Position numbers and translations under genes: made by a program
Shown here: piece after piece, positions 1-8,421 of the stretch
Numbering within the stretch: position 1 is the stretch's first letter
How the letters are laid out: every line of letters begins with the position of its first letter
Assembly: GCA_025456085.1 (NCBI GenBank)
Contig: JALOLF010000058.1
Span: forward strand, 1 to 32,143
Length of the DNA: 32,143 nucleotides
Origin: Acidimicrobiales bacterium
GTDB taxonomy: Bacteria; Actinomycetota; Acidimicrobiia; Acidimicrobiales; Acidimicrobilacustridaceae
Reading direction: 5' to 3'
Notes under the pieces: model-generated
Databases searched by the model: none
Seen by the model: only the letters and a program-made list of their open reading frames with translations
Told to the model about the DNA's origin: nothing

Positions 1-584
1 GCGGTCAGCGAGTCGGCGTCGACCCCGGAGACGACCTTGGGGGTGTTCTCGAAGGTCCAGGTGGCGTTGCCCGGATCGATGCGCTCGGGGCTGTAGCCCA
101 GGCGGATGTCCCGGCCGACCACCAGGCCCGAGCCCTCTTCCAGGATGGGCGCCACGAGCTCCTCGGTGGTGCCCGGATAGGTCGTCGACTCGAGGATCAC
201 GCACGCCCCCGGGCGCAGGTGCCCGGCCAGGTCCCGCGCCGCGTCCTCGATGTAGGTGAGGTCGGGCGCGCCCTCCCGCAGCGGGGTGGGCACCGAGATG
301 ACGGCCACGTCGAAGTCCCGGCAGTCGGCGCCGGCGCTCGTGGCGAGGTAGCGGCCGGTCGCCAGGGCGGCCCGCAGCCGCTCGTCGGTGATGTCCTCGA
401 CGGGGGAGTCGCCCGCGGCGATGCGCTTGACCCGGTGCTCGTCGACGTCGAAGCCGACCACGTCGAAGCCTGCCTCCACCGCGCGCATGGCGAGCGGGAG
501 GCCCACATAGCCCTGGCCGACGACGACGAGGCGATCGGCGGAGCTGGAGCGGTCGGTGGGGGCGCCTGGGATGTCGGTTGCCAT
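1..584 (-). CDS. Nucleotide-sugar (UDP-N-acetylglucosamine-type) 6-dehydrogenase, partial
   Basis: N-terminal 194 residues of a UDP-glucose/UDP-GlcNAc/GDP-mannose dehydrogenase family protein; the rest lies beyond the left edge. The enzyme oxidises the C6 alcohol of a nucleotide sugar to a uronic acid in two NAD-dependent steps, feeding surface polysaccharide synthesis in the cytoplasm. Seen: a Rossmann NAD motif VVGQGYVGLPLA at about residues 21-32, the family segment VISVPTPLREG, a STTYPGTTEE stretch and YSPERIDPGN, the last typical of the WbpA-like UDP-GlcNAc branch rather than UDP-glucose dehydrogenases. The ATG at 584 is preceded by AGAGGAACC, the same leader that precedes the RmlA gene at the other end. 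A TAAGCT -10 candidate lies at 654-659. The substrate is inferred from motif resemblance only. Confidence 0.9.
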   Translation of the reverse strand, partial: MATDIPGAPTDRSSSADRLVVVGQGYVGLPLAMRAVEAGFDVVGFDVDEHRVKRIAAGDSPVEDITDERLRAALATGRYLATSAGADCRDFDVAVISVPTPLREGAPDLTYIEDAARDLAGHLRPGACVILESTTYPGTTEELVAPILEEGSGLVVGRDIRLGYSPERIDPGNATWTFENTPKVVSGVDADSLT

Positions 585-653
585 CGGTTCCTCTGGGAGC
601 GGGGGAGCCGGCGCCGCGGGCCGGAGTCACCGGGTGCGTCGTCCGGCCGGGAG

Positions 654-659
654 AGCTTA
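654..659 (-). promoter_or_regulatory. -10-like element TAAGCT for the dehydrogenase gene
   Basis: On the minus strand TAAGCT fits the TANNNT form seen before other genes here. It would start a transcript near 647, giving a leader of about 63 nt with an AGAGG ribosome site before the ATG at 584. No -35 box is recognisable. Confidence 0.3.
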
Positions 660-693
660 GGCGCGTGGGTGGGGAGCGCCGTTGCGCCTCGCG

Positions 694-699
694 TAGGCT
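694..699 (+). promoter_or_regulatory. -10-like element TAGGCT for the 29-residue microprotein gene
   Basis: TAGGCT ends 9 nt before the ATG at 709 and no Shine-Dalgarno sequence lies between, so the transcript would be leaderless or nearly so. It diverges from the TAAGCT element at 654-659 on the other strand. Confidence 0.4.
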
Positions 700-708
700 G
701 GGGCGGTC

Positions 709-798
709 ATGAGCACCCGCAAGTTGATCCTGCTCTCTCTCTTGTGCGGCGTGGCCATCCTGGCCGCCTTCGTGATCCAGCTGCTCATCGCCACCTGA
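709..798 (+). CDS. 29-residue single-span membrane microprotein
   Basis: An ATG ORF of 29 codons plus TGA. The product starts MSTRKL and continues as an uninterrupted hydrophobic stretch (LILLSLLCGVAILAAF) to the C-terminus, so it should be one transmembrane helix with a positively charged cytoplasmic N-terminus. It sits between the divergent nucleotide-sugar dehydrogenase gene and the end of the opposing transglutaminase gene. A TAGGCT element lies 9 nt upstream, matching the leaderless arrangement of other genes in the window. No function is recognised. The case for coding rests on the promoter-start spacing and the clean membrane-helix composition. It is too short to exclude chance. Confidence 0.5.
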   Translation: MSTRKLILLSLLCGVAILAAFVIQLLIAT

Positions 799-835
799 AC
801 GCGCTGCGCTGCCCGGCCCGTCCCCGGTGGTCGCG

Positions 836-1711
836 TCAGTCGATGCGGGTGACGTCCACCGCCACGATCAGCTCGTGGTCGCCGCCCCGGGAGAACACGA
901 CGCCTTTCAGGGGGGTGACGTCGCCGAAGTCGCGGCCATGGGCGACCACGAGGTGGCGGTCGTCGACGGGCACGTCGTTGGTGGGGTCGAGGTCGAGCCA
1001 GCCCCACCCGGGGATGAGCACCGACACCCAGGCGTGCGAGGCGTCGGCGCCGACCAGCTTCTCCGCGCCGGGTGGCGGTTCGGTCTCCAGGTAGCCGCTC
1101 ACGTAGCGGGCTGCGAGGCCCATGGCCCGCACGCACCCGATGGCGAGGTGGGCGAAGTCCTGGCAGACGCCTCGGCGGTGCGCCAGCACGTCGGCCACGG
1201 GGGTGGCGACCGACGTGGCGCCGGGCTCGTAGACGAACTCGTCGTGGATGCGCCGCGCCAGGTCGACGACGGCCTCGGCCAGGGGTCTACCCGGGGTGAA
1301 GGAGGGCGCGGCGTAGGCCGCCAGCTCGGAGGTGACCGGCACCAACGGCGACGGCAGGACGTACTCGCGGGCGGCCAGCAGCTCCCGTGCCGTCGAGCTC
1401 CGCAGCGCGTCGCGCACCTCGTCCCATGGCGTCGGAGGCGGTTCGGGTACGTCACGAGCCCACACCTCGATCTCCGATGTGGCTCTGACCGAGAGGTGGT
1501 CGTGGGGGTCCTGCAGGGAGAAGTAGACGACCCGGTTCCCGAAGTAGTCGGTGTGCTCCCGCTTGTCGTCGGGACGGGGCTCGATCACCACCGAGCCGGC
1601 GCGGCAGCGCTGGAACTCGGTCGAGCGGGGCAGCAGGTGGGCGATGCTGTGGCCGACGCTGACCTCGTTGGTGTAGCGGTACTCGGTGCGGTGCACGACC
1701 CGGAACCTCAT
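836..1711 (-). CDS. Transglutaminase-like cysteine protease with Bact_transglu_N domain
   Basis: 291-residue protein. Residues about 1-85 match the bacterial transglutaminase N-terminal region (MRFRVVHRTEYRYTNEV, DYFGNRV); a transglutaminase-core papain-like fold follows. A catalytic triad is visible: Cys183 in RRGVCQDFAH, His226 in ASHAWV and an Asp in WLDLDPTND (about residues 240-242). In bacteria such proteins are thought to be peptidases or amidases rather than crosslinkers, and they typically co-occur with ATP-grasp and alpha-E proteins. It is the last gene of a four-gene run. Its ATG overlaps the TGA of the upstream gene (ATGA, 1708-1711), so it is probably translationally coupled. No signal peptide is seen, so it is likely cytoplasmic. 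The true substrate is unknown. Confidence 0.93.
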   Translation of the reverse strand: MRFRVVHRTEYRYTNEVSVGHSIAHLLPRSTEFQRCRAGSVVIEPRPDDKREHTDYFGNRVVYFSLQDPHDHLSVRATSEIEVWARDVPEPPPTPWDEVRDALRSSTARELLAAREYVLPSPLVPVTSELAAYAAPSFTPGRPLAEAVVDLARRIHDEFVYEPGATSVATPVADVLAHRRGVCQDFAHLAIGCVRAMGLAARYVSGYLETEPPPGAEKLVGADASHAWVSVLIPGWGWLDLDPTNDVPVDDRHLVVAHGRDFGDVTPLKGVVFSRGGDHELIVAVDVTRID

Positions 1712-4299
1712 GGGGCGTCACCGTTGCCGGCATCGAGCAGACCGGGCTGACCGACCATGATCTGGCGGGGCAGGTGCGTGAAGTGATGGGCGTCGATCGC
1801 CGCTGCGGTCTCCGACAGCAGGTCGTGGAGCTCGGTCAGCAGGGCGTCGAGCTCCCAGCGCACGGCGTCCTGGCCGGTGCCGAGAGCGTCGAGGTCGGCG
1901 AGGCGCAACCGGGTCGAGGCGTCGAGGATGAGGCGCTCTTCCTCGCTGAGGCGTGTCTGGCGCTCGCGGGGCATGTCACCCACGTCCTCGGCGAGACGGT
2001 CGAGCTGGTAGGCGAGGGACCGGGGGTTCGTGGCGTCGAGCAGCAGCAGGTCCAGCAGGGTCCCGAGCTGCGCGTTGGCCCGATGGCGGCGGCGGTAGGT
2101 GATGATGCTCTCGGCGGCCTTGAGCACGGACTCGAACATGAGGCTCTCCGTGCCCCGGTCGCGCACCGGTACGAGTGTGGATCGCAACAGGGTGAGCAGC
2201 AGCATGGCCCGCTCGATGCGGCGACCGGCGTCGAGGAACTGCCAGCCGGGATCGCGCACCATGCTCTCCATGCCGAGTCCTGCCAGGGCGAGGAGGCTCT
2301 TGATGATGCCGGCCAGCGCGATCTGGGCGTCGGCATCGGGGTCGGCCGAGGGCTGGTCGAGCTGATCGAGCTCCCGTTCCAGGTTGCTCACCACCAGCCA
2401 GGTGTCCGAGGAGAGCTGGTCCTGGACGGCGTGCGCGGCAGCGAGCAGCGAGCGCAGGCTGGACGCCAGGCTGCCTTCCCGGTCGGTCGCCGCCACCACC
2501 GACCGCAGCTCGTCGTCGGGGTCGGCCAGCCGAGCGTCGGCGTCCTCGCCCACGAAGCCGGGGTAGGTGGCGGTCAGGTGGGTCAGCGCGGTGAACAGGC
2601 CGTGGAGGCACGCCACCACCGACGGGTTCAGATCGCCGGCCGAGTCGTTGCGGCGGTCGATGATGCAGCGCAGCAGGCGGATGGTGACCTCGGCCCGCTC
2701 GGCGTAGCGGCCCAGCCAGAACAGGTTCTCCGCGGCCCGCGACGGCATGGCCATGCTCGGCTCGGCCAGCGGGGGAGCGCCGTCGGAGCGGACCCACAGC
2801 CCGGCCTGGGCCTCGGGTTCGGAGGCGAGCACCCACAGGTCCTTGCTGATGCCGCCGCTCTGGCCCGAGATGAGCAGGTTGTCGGGGGACGGGGCGACGC
2901 GGACCAGGCCCCCGGCCATGACGAGGTAGTCCTCCCGTCGGGCCACGGCGTAGGTGCGCACGATCGTGGGCCGCGCCTCGAGGCTCGAGCCCAGCAGGGC
3001 GGGGCTGGTCGAGGGTTCGACGCGCTCCTGGCCGACCCAGCGTCGGGGTTCGCCGGCGATGCGGCGCCGGAGGGCGTCGCGCTGTGACGTGCTCAGCTCC
3101 CACCCGAACACCGAGGACTGCCCGGCACCCCGGGAGGTGGGCTTCAGGACCAGCCGGTCGAGGTTGGCCAGCACGTGGGCGCGGTCGGTCTCGTCGCCGC
3201 ACCACCAGGTCTGCGGGGAGGGCAGCGCCAGGTCCTCACCCAGCAGGTGGCGTGCCATCGCCGGCAGGTAGCCGATCAGCCCCGGGTTCTCGATCGCCCC
3301 CGTGCCGAGGGGGTTGGCGACCGACACCGCGCCCCGTCGGGCCGCCTCGACCAGGCCGGGGACGCCCAGCCGGGAGTCCGGCCGCAGCTCGAGCGGGTCG
3401 CACCACCAGCCGTCCACCCGGCGCAGGATCACGTCCACGGGTTCCAGGCCGCCCAGGGCGCGCAGCCACACCCGGCCCTGGCGCACGGTCAGGTCCGGGC
3501 CCTCCACCACCGGGTAGCCGAGCGAGGAGCCCAGGAAGGCGTGCTCGAAGTAGGACTCGTTGAAGCGTCCCGGGGACAGGATCACGACCCGGGGGTCCTC
3601 GGTGCCCTCCGGTGCCACCGCGGCGAGGCCGCCGCGCAGGGCCCGGAAGAAGGGGGCCAGCCGGTGCACCTGGGCGTCGCGGTACAGGCTCGGGAACACC
3701 CTCGACACCACGACGCGGTTCTCGAGCGCGTAGCCGGCTCCCGACGGGGCCTGGGCCCGGTCGCCGAGCACCACCATCGAGCCGTCGGGTCCGCGCACCA
3801 GGTCGGCGGCGTACAGGAACAGCTCGTGCGGGCCCCGCAGGGTGACCCCGTCCCACGGGCGCAGGAACCCGTCGTGGTCGAACACCAGCTCGGGTGGCAG
3901 GACGCCGCGGTGCAGCAGCTCCCGTGGCCCGTAGAGGTCGGCCACCACCAGGTTCCACAGCTCGGCGCGTTGGGCGACACCCTGCTCGATGCCGGCCCAC
4001 TCCTCGCTGCCCATCAGCAACGGCAGCGGGTCGAGGGACCACGGGTTGCCCAGCCCGGTCGGATCGCCGTGGATGTTGTAGGTGACGCCGTCGTTGCGCA
4101 GCAGCCGCTCCACCTCGGCGTGCCGGGCGCGGAGCTGCTCGGGGCCCAGCTGCTGGAGGGCGCCGATCACCTGGGACCAGTGGGTGCGGACGCGTCCGTC
4201 GGGTGCGACGAGCTCGTCGAAGGCGGCGTCGCTGCGGTACGGCTCGAGCAGCCCGGTACCCGGGATCACCGCTCCATCATGGGCCAGTCCGACGGGCAC
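1708..4299 (-). CDS. Circularly permuted ATP-grasp type 2 / alpha-E fusion protein
   Basis: 863-residue fusion. Residues about 15-510 form a circularly permuted type 2 ATP-grasp domain (formerly DUF404/DUF407): DGVTYNIHGDPTG, YALENRVVVSRVFP, a Lys386 motif VLKPTSRGAGQSS and SGQSGGISKDLWVL. Residues about 515-855 form an all-helical alpha-E domain opening RAAENLFWLGRYAERAE (Arg521). ATP-grasp enzymes form amide bonds through acyl-phosphates, so a peptide ligase is predicted; no product is known. The length matches the 830-885-residue fused form in pseudomonads and mycobacteria. The split versions of both domains lie directly upstream, with a 6-nt gap. The GTG at 4299 lacks a clear ribosome site. 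A GTG at 4269, just after GGAG, is an alternative start. Confidence 0.9.
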   Translation of the reverse strand: MPVGLAHDGAVIPGTGLLEPYRSDAAFDELVAPDGRVRTHWSQVIGALQQLGPEQLRARHAEVERLLRNDGVTYNIHGDPTGLGNPWSLDPLPLLMGSEEWAGIEQGVAQRAELWNLVVADLYGPRELLHRGVLPPELVFDHDGFLRPWDGVTLRGPHELFLYAADLVRGPDGSMVVLGDRAQAPSGAGYALENRVVVSRVFPSLYRDAQVHRLAPFFRALRGGLAAVAPEGTEDPRVVILSPGRFNESYFEHAFLGSSLGYPVVEGPDLTVRQGRVWLRALGGLEPVDVILRRVDGWWCDPLELRPDSRLGVPGLVEAARRGAVSVANPLGTGAIENPGLIGYLPAMARHLLGEDLALPSPQTWWCGDETDRAHVLANLDRLVLKPTSRGAGQSSVFGWELSTSQRDALRRRIAGEPRRWVGQERVEPSTSPALLGSSLEARPTIVRTYAVARREDYLVMAGGLVRVAPSPDNLLISGQSGGISKDLWVLASEPEAQAGLWVRSDGAPPLAEPSMAMPSRAAENLFWLGRYAERAEVTIRLLRCIIDRRNDSAGDLNPSVVACLHGLFTALTHLTATYPGFVGEDADARLADPDDELRSVVAATDREGSLASSLRSLLAAAHAVQDQLSSDTWLVVSNLERELDQLDQPSADPDADAQIALAGIIKSLLALAGLGMESMVRDPGWQFLDAGRRIERAMLLLTLLRSTLVPVRDRGTESLMFESVLKAAESIITYRRRHRANAQLGTLLDLLLLDATNPRSLAYQLDRLAEDVGDMPRERQTRLSEEERLILDASTRLRLADLDALGTGQDAVRWELDALLTELHDLLSETAAAIDAHHFTHLPRQIMVGQPGLLDAGNGDAP

Positions 4300-4305
4300 G
4301 GTCGA

Positions 4306-5268
4306 TCATGCCGTGGCCAGCAGCACCGTGGGCGAGCTCACGGGGGCCCGGAAGTAGGTGCCCGCCATGCGTTCGTCGATGCGGCCGAGCTGGAGCTGCA
4401 GCTCGTCGACGTAGTCGTGCAGGTGCTCCCAGGGCAGGTCCGCGACCTTGGCGTCCTCGATGAGGCGCTGCGCGGCGGCGCAGTCCGCCATGGCCCGGTC
4501 GTGGTTCGGCAGCTCCAGCAGGCCGTGGGCCATCTGGGTCAGGCAGTACTCGACCGAGCGGGGGAAGCGGGGGTCCTGGAGCGCGAAGCGCAGCACCTCC
4601 CGACCCCGCACCCGCGACGACACGTTGCGCCGGTAGATCTGGTAGCCCGTGAGGGTGCGCAGCAGGTTCGACCACTGCGCCTCGGCGTAGGGGCGCATGT
4701 CGCTCGGGCTCGACACCAGCGAGGCGGCGCGCACGTCCAGCACCCGGGTGGTCATGTCGGCGCGCTCCAGGTGACGCCCCACGCGCAGGAAGGCGTAGGC
4801 CTCGTCGTGGCACATGTGCCCCTCGAGCAGGCCGGTCAGGCGCTGCAGGTCGGCGATGATGCCCTGCAGCCACTCGTGGCGGTGACCCCGGTGGCAGACG
4901 CCGGCGGCGCCGTCCCCGCTGCGCAGGTACAGCGAGTTCACCGCCTCCCACGCGCTGCGGGGGAAGACGGGGCGGGTGGTGCGCATGTTCTCCCGGGCCT
5001 GTGCCAGCGACGCCAGGACCGAGCCCTGGTTGTGCATGTCCACGGCCAGGAAGGTGACCACCGAGGCCTCGTCGGCCTCCCCGTAGGCCTCCTCGAAGGT
5101 GTCGCTGCTCCCGGTGACCGCGAGCAGGGGCTCCCACCGGAGGCCTGCGGCGCGTGGCAGGTCGAGGAACAGCTCGGTGTGGAAGGAGAGGACCCGGGCC
5201 GTCGCCTCGGCCCGTTCCAGGTACCGGCCGACCCAGTAGACCGCCTCGGCCGTTCTCGACAGCAGCAT
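4306..5268 (-). CDS. Alpha-E domain protein (stand-alone)
   Basis: 320-residue helical protein opening MLLSRTAEAVYWVGRYLERAE, the hallmark of the alpha-E family (formerly DUF403), with a second internal VGRHLERADMTTRVLD segment. The family is found next to circularly permuted ATP-grasp and transglutaminase-like genes and is assumed to work with them in a peptide-ligation or modification pathway; its biochemistry is not established. The frame is open upstream to 5706, but the ATG at 5268 is chosen because GGAGGAG lies 6 nt before it and the family motif begins there. It follows the ATP-grasp gene by 47 nt and precedes the fused protein by 6 nt, so co-transcription is expected. It resembles the M. 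tuberculosis Rv2410c type, recalled from memory. Confidence 0.9.
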   Translation of the reverse strand: MLLSRTAEAVYWVGRYLERAEATARVLSFHTELFLDLPRAAGLRWEPLLAVTGSSDTFEEAYGEADEASVVTFLAVDMHNQGSVLASLAQARENMRTTRPVFPRSAWEAVNSLYLRSGDGAAGVCHRGHRHEWLQGIIADLQRLTGLLEGHMCHDEAYAFLRVGRHLERADMTTRVLDVRAASLVSSPSDMRPYAEAQWSNLLRTLTGYQIYRRNVSSRVRGREVLRFALQDPRFPRSVEYCLTQMAHGLLELPNHDRAMADCAAAQRLIEDAKVADLPWEHLHDYVDELQLQLGRIDERMAGTYFRAPVSSPTVLLATA

Positions 5269-5315
5269 GCGCGTGCTCCTCCTCGGGGCCGGCGGGGCCG
5301 GCCGTGCATTCTGAC

Positions 5316-6758
5316 TCACCCGTGTGGGTCCAGTATCCAGGTGTCCTTGCTGCCGCCACCCTGGGAGCTGTTCACCACCAGTGACCCCTCCACCAGGGCC
5401 ACACGGGTGAGCCCGCCGTGGGTGACGTAGCTGAAGCCCTCCCCGTAGAGGCTGAAGGGCCGGAGGTCGACGTGGCGTGCTGCGACCTCGCCGTCGCACA
5501 GCGTCGGGGCGGTGGAGAGGTTGACGACGGGTTGGGCGACGAAGTTCCGGGGGTCGGCGAGCACCTGCGCTCGGCACTCGGCCAGCTGCTCCACCGTAGC
5601 CCGGGGGCCGATGACGATGCCGTAGCCGCCGGACTCGTTCGCCGGCTTCACGACGAGCTCGTCGAGGTGGTCGAGGACGTAGCGCCGGTCGTCGTCGCGG
5701 TCGCACACATAGGTCGGCACGTTGGGGATGCGGGGTTCCTCGCCCAGGTAGTAGCGGATCATGTCGGGGACGTAGGCGTAGACCACCTTGTCGTCGGCCA
5801 CACCGGCGCCCGGCGCGTTGGCGATGGCGACGTTGCCGGCCCGCCAGGCCCGCATGAGCCCGGGTGCGCCGAGCGCGCTGTCGGGCCGGAACACCTCGGG
5901 GTCGAGGAACAGGTCGTCGACCCGCCGGTAGATGACGTCGACGCGGGCGAGGCCTTCGATGGTGCGCAGGTACACGACGTCGTCGTCGACGGTCAGGTCG
6001 GACCCCTCCACGAGCTCGGCCCCCATCTGCTGGGCCAGGAAGGCGTGCTCGAAGTACGCGGAGTTGTAGATGCCCGGCGTGAGCACCACCACGGTCGGCG
6101 CCTCGCCCGGCCGGGGTGACAGCGCCGCCAGCAGGCCGGCCAGCTTCGCCGGGTAGTCGTCGACGGGCAGGATGTCGAGGTTGCGGAACAGCTCGGGGAA
6201 CACCCGCTTGGTCACCAGTCGGTTCTCGAGCATGTAGGACACCCCGGACGGGACGCGCAGGTTGTCCTCCAGCACGTAGAAGGTGCCGTCGTCACCGCGG
6301 ACCAGGTCGCTGCCACAGATGTGGGCCCACGCACCCAGCGGCGGTTCGATGCCCCGGCAGGCCGCCCGGTAGTTGACCGAACGGGCCAACAGGTCCGCGG
6401 GCACGATGCCGTCGGCCACGATGCGCTGCTCGCCGTAGACGTCGGCGATGAACAGGTTGAGCGCCTGCAGACGCTGCTCGAGGCCGGCACGCACCCTGCG
6501 CCACTCGTCGGAGGGGATCACCCGGGGGATGATGTCGAAGGGCCAGGCCCGATCGATGTTGTCGCCGTCGCTGTAGACGGTGAAGGTGATCCCCATGGAG
6601 CGCACGGCCAGCTCCGCCGCCTCCTGGCGGTGGCGCAGCTCGGCGGGCTCCAGCGAGCCCAGGAACTCGGCCACGCCGTGCACACCGTCGCGCGGCGAGC
6701 CGGCGGGGTCGATGAGCTCGTCGAAGAACCGGTCGGACCGGTACTCGCGCCAGTTCAC
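5316..6758 (-). CDS. Circularly permuted ATP-grasp protein (stand-alone)
   Basis: 480-residue ATP-grasp protein and first gene of the four-gene cluster. Visible family segments are GITFTVYSDGDNIDRAWPFD, YMLENRLVTKRVFPELFRN, TPGIYNSAYFEHAFLAQQMG, a nucleotide-binding Lys371 in VVKPANESGGYG and a C-terminal SSQGGGSKDTWIL. It is predicted to activate a carboxylate with ATP and form an amide bond; substrates are unknown. Compared with the fused paralogue downstream, its Lys motif is followed by a canonical glycine-rich loop (NESGGYG against TSRGAGQSS), so the two may differ in specificity. The GTG start at 6758 is supported by GGAGGAGG 8 nt upstream. Order and sizes resemble the mycobacterial Rv2411c-Rv2410c-Rv2409c locus, recalled from memory. 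Confidence 0.92.
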   Translation of the reverse strand: MNWREYRSDRFFDELIDPAGSPRDGVHGVAEFLGSLEPAELRHRQEAAELAVRSMGITFTVYSDGDNIDRAWPFDIIPRVIPSDEWRRVRAGLEQRLQALNLFIADVYGEQRIVADGIVPADLLARSVNYRAACRGIEPPLGAWAHICGSDLVRGDDGTFYVLEDNLRVPSGVSYMLENRLVTKRVFPELFRNLDILPVDDYPAKLAGLLAALSPRPGEAPTVVVLTPGIYNSAYFEHAFLAQQMGAELVEGSDLTVDDDVVYLRTIEGLARVDVIYRRVDDLFLDPEVFRPDSALGAPGLMRAWRAGNVAIANAPGAGVADDKVVYAYVPDMIRYYLGEEPRIPNVPTYVCDRDDDRRYVLDHLDELVVKPANESGGYGIVIGPRATVEQLAECRAQVLADPRNFVAQPVVNLSTAPTLCDGEVAARHVDLRPFSLYGEGFSYVTHGGLTRVALVEGSLVVNSSQGGGSKDTWILDPHG

Positions 6759-6877
6759 GGACGTGCCTCCTCCACGTGCATCGTGGCCGTTCTAACCGGC
6801 TCCTGTCTCGTCGCTGTATCCGAATTGTGTCCGGGATGTGAACGATGGCGTCGGGCACGGCCGCCGACGACGACCGG

Positions 6878-6883
6878 TAGGCT
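6878..6883 (+). promoter_or_regulatory. -10-like element TAGGCT for the lipoylation module
   Basis: TAGGCT stands upstream of the E3 gene and would place transcription start near 6890. This excludes the GTG at 6838 as the start codon and leaves the in-frame GTG codons at 6898 and 6919. No -35 box is apparent. Confidence 0.35.
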
Positions 6884-6918
6884 CGTCAGGACCTGTCGTG
6901 CCCCGAGACTCCACTGAG

Positions 6919-8328
6919 GTGATCCCCCTGTCCGAGAGCTTCGACCTCGTGATCGTCGGCGGCGGCCCCGGCGGGTACGCCGCCGCCCTCTACGGGGCGT
7001 CCGCCGGTCTGGCCGTGGCGCTCGTCGAGAAGGGCAGGCTCGGGGGCACCTGCCTGCACGTGGGCTGCATCCCGGCCAAGGAGCTGTTGGAGACGGCCTC
7101 GGTGTACCGCGCCGTGCTCGGGGCCGGCCGCTTCGGCATCACGGCCGGTCCGCCCGAGGTCGACTGGACCGTCACCCAGACCCGCAAGCAGAACGTCGTC
7201 GATCAGCTCACCAACGGGCTGTCCGGCTTGTTGAAGCACCGCAAGGTGACGGTCTACGACGGCGTCGGCTCCCTGCACCCGGGGCACGTGGTGCGGGTCG
7301 CGGGCGGAGCGTCGGGCGAGGTCGAGCTCCACGGCGAGCACGTGCTCCTCGCCACCGGCTCCGTGCCGCGCACGATCCCCGGCTTCGAGGTCGACGGCCG
7401 GGTGGTGGTCACCTCCGACGAGTTCCTCTCGCTCGACCGTCTGCCGACCACCGCGGCGGTGATCGGCGGCGGTGCCATCGGCTGCGAGTTCGCCTCGGTG
7501 CTCGTCGACATGGGGGCCCGGGTGACGATCCTCGAGGCGCTCCCCAAGATCCTGCCCGGTGTGGACGAGGACGCGGTCAAGCTCGTGCAGCGCTCGTTCA
7601 AGCAGCGCGGCATCGAGGTGCGCACGGGGGTGGCCGTGACCGGTCACACGCCCCACGAGGGCGGCACGCAGGTCGCGCTGGCCGACGGGTCGACGCTCGA
7701 CGTCGAGCTGGTCGTGGTCTCCGTGGGACGGCGTCCGGTGACCCAGGGCCTGGGCCTCGACGGCACCGGCGTGGTCGTCGACCAGCGGGGCTTCGTGGAG
7801 GTCGACGAACGGCTGCGCACGGGCGAGCCCGGCGTCTACGCCGTCGGCGACGTGATCGACACCCCGGCGCTGGCCCACGTGGCCTTCGCCGAGGGCATGG
7901 AGGTCGTCCGGGACCTGCTGGGCGAGCCGGTGGTGCCCATCGACTACAGCCGCGTGCCGTGGTGCATCTACTGCCATCCGGAGGTGGCCTTCGCCGGCCA
8001 CTCCGAGCAGAGCGCCAAGGACGCCGGCATCGAGGTGGTCGTGTCCAAGCACCGCTACATCGGCAACGGTCGGGCGCTCATCGTCGGGGAGCCCGAGGGG
8101 CTGGTGAAGGTGATCGCCGCCAAGCGACCCGATGGCACCGCCGGGCAGATCCTGGGGGTGCACATGGTGGGCCCGTGGGTCACCGAGCAGCTCGGCCAGG
8201 CCTACCTGGCCGTGAACTGGGAGGCCACCGTCGAGGAGGTCTCGCGGTTCATCCAGCCCCATCCGACCCTGTCGGAGCTGTTCGGGGAGACGGTGTTGAG
8301 CCTGACCGGACGCAGCCTCCACGGCTGA
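6919..8328 (+). CDS. lpdA: Dihydrolipoamide dehydrogenase (E3)
   Basis: 469-residue FAD/NAD disulfide oxidoreductase that reoxidises dihydrolipoamide on E2 of 2-oxoacid dehydrogenase complexes or on glycine cleavage H protein. Seen: FAD motif VIVGGGPGGYAAAL near the N-terminus, redox pair Cys45/Cys50 in GGTCLHVGCIPAK, a second Rossmann motif AVIGGGAIGCEFAS for NAD, the GVYAVGDVID segment binding FAD, and the C-terminal active-site pair His448/Glu453 in HPTLSE. All catalytic residues of the family are present. The frame is open back to 6838; GTG 6919 is chosen because the family normally starts a few residues before the FAD motif. GTG 6898 is equally possible, and neither has a strong ribosome site. 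The E2 and lipoate-attachment genes follow on the same strand. Confidence 0.93.
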   Translation: MIPLSESFDLVIVGGGPGGYAAALYGASAGLAVALVEKGRLGGTCLHVGCIPAKELLETASVYRAVLGAGRFGITAGPPEVDWTVTQTRKQNVVDQLTNGLSGLLKHRKVTVYDGVGSLHPGHVVRVAGGASGEVELHGEHVLLATGSVPRTIPGFEVDGRVVVTSDEFLSLDRLPTTAAVIGGGAIGCEFASVLVDMGARVTILEALPKILPGVDEDAVKLVQRSFKQRGIEVRTGVAVTGHTPHEGGTQVALADGSTLDVELVVVSVGRRPVTQGLGLDGTGVVVDQRGFVEVDERLRTGEPGVYAVGDVIDTPALAHVAFAEGMEVVRDLLGEPVVPIDYSRVPWCIYCHPEVAFAGHSEQSAKDAGIEVVVSKHRYIGNGRALIVGEPEGLVKVIAAKRPDGTAGQILGVHMVGPWVTEQLGQAYLAVNWEATVEEVSRFIQPHPTLSELFGETVLSLTGRSLHG

Positions 8329-8421
8329 TCCGCGCACGCGGTCCTCGCCAGCGCCACCGCCGACGGCGATCGACCGATCGAGACGAACGAGCGATTCGAA
8401 CGACACGAGAGGGACGCCGAT

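Noticed and set aside
3175-5430. A 751-codon plus-strand frame across the ATP-grasp/alpha-E genes
   Set aside because: Antisense shadow; composition is biased (Gln, Val, Gly, His) and carries no motif.
4306-5706. Longer 466-codon form of the alpha-E gene
   Set aside because: The extra upstream part lies over the ATP-grasp gene and is low-complexity; the family motif starts at 5268 with a strong ribosome site.
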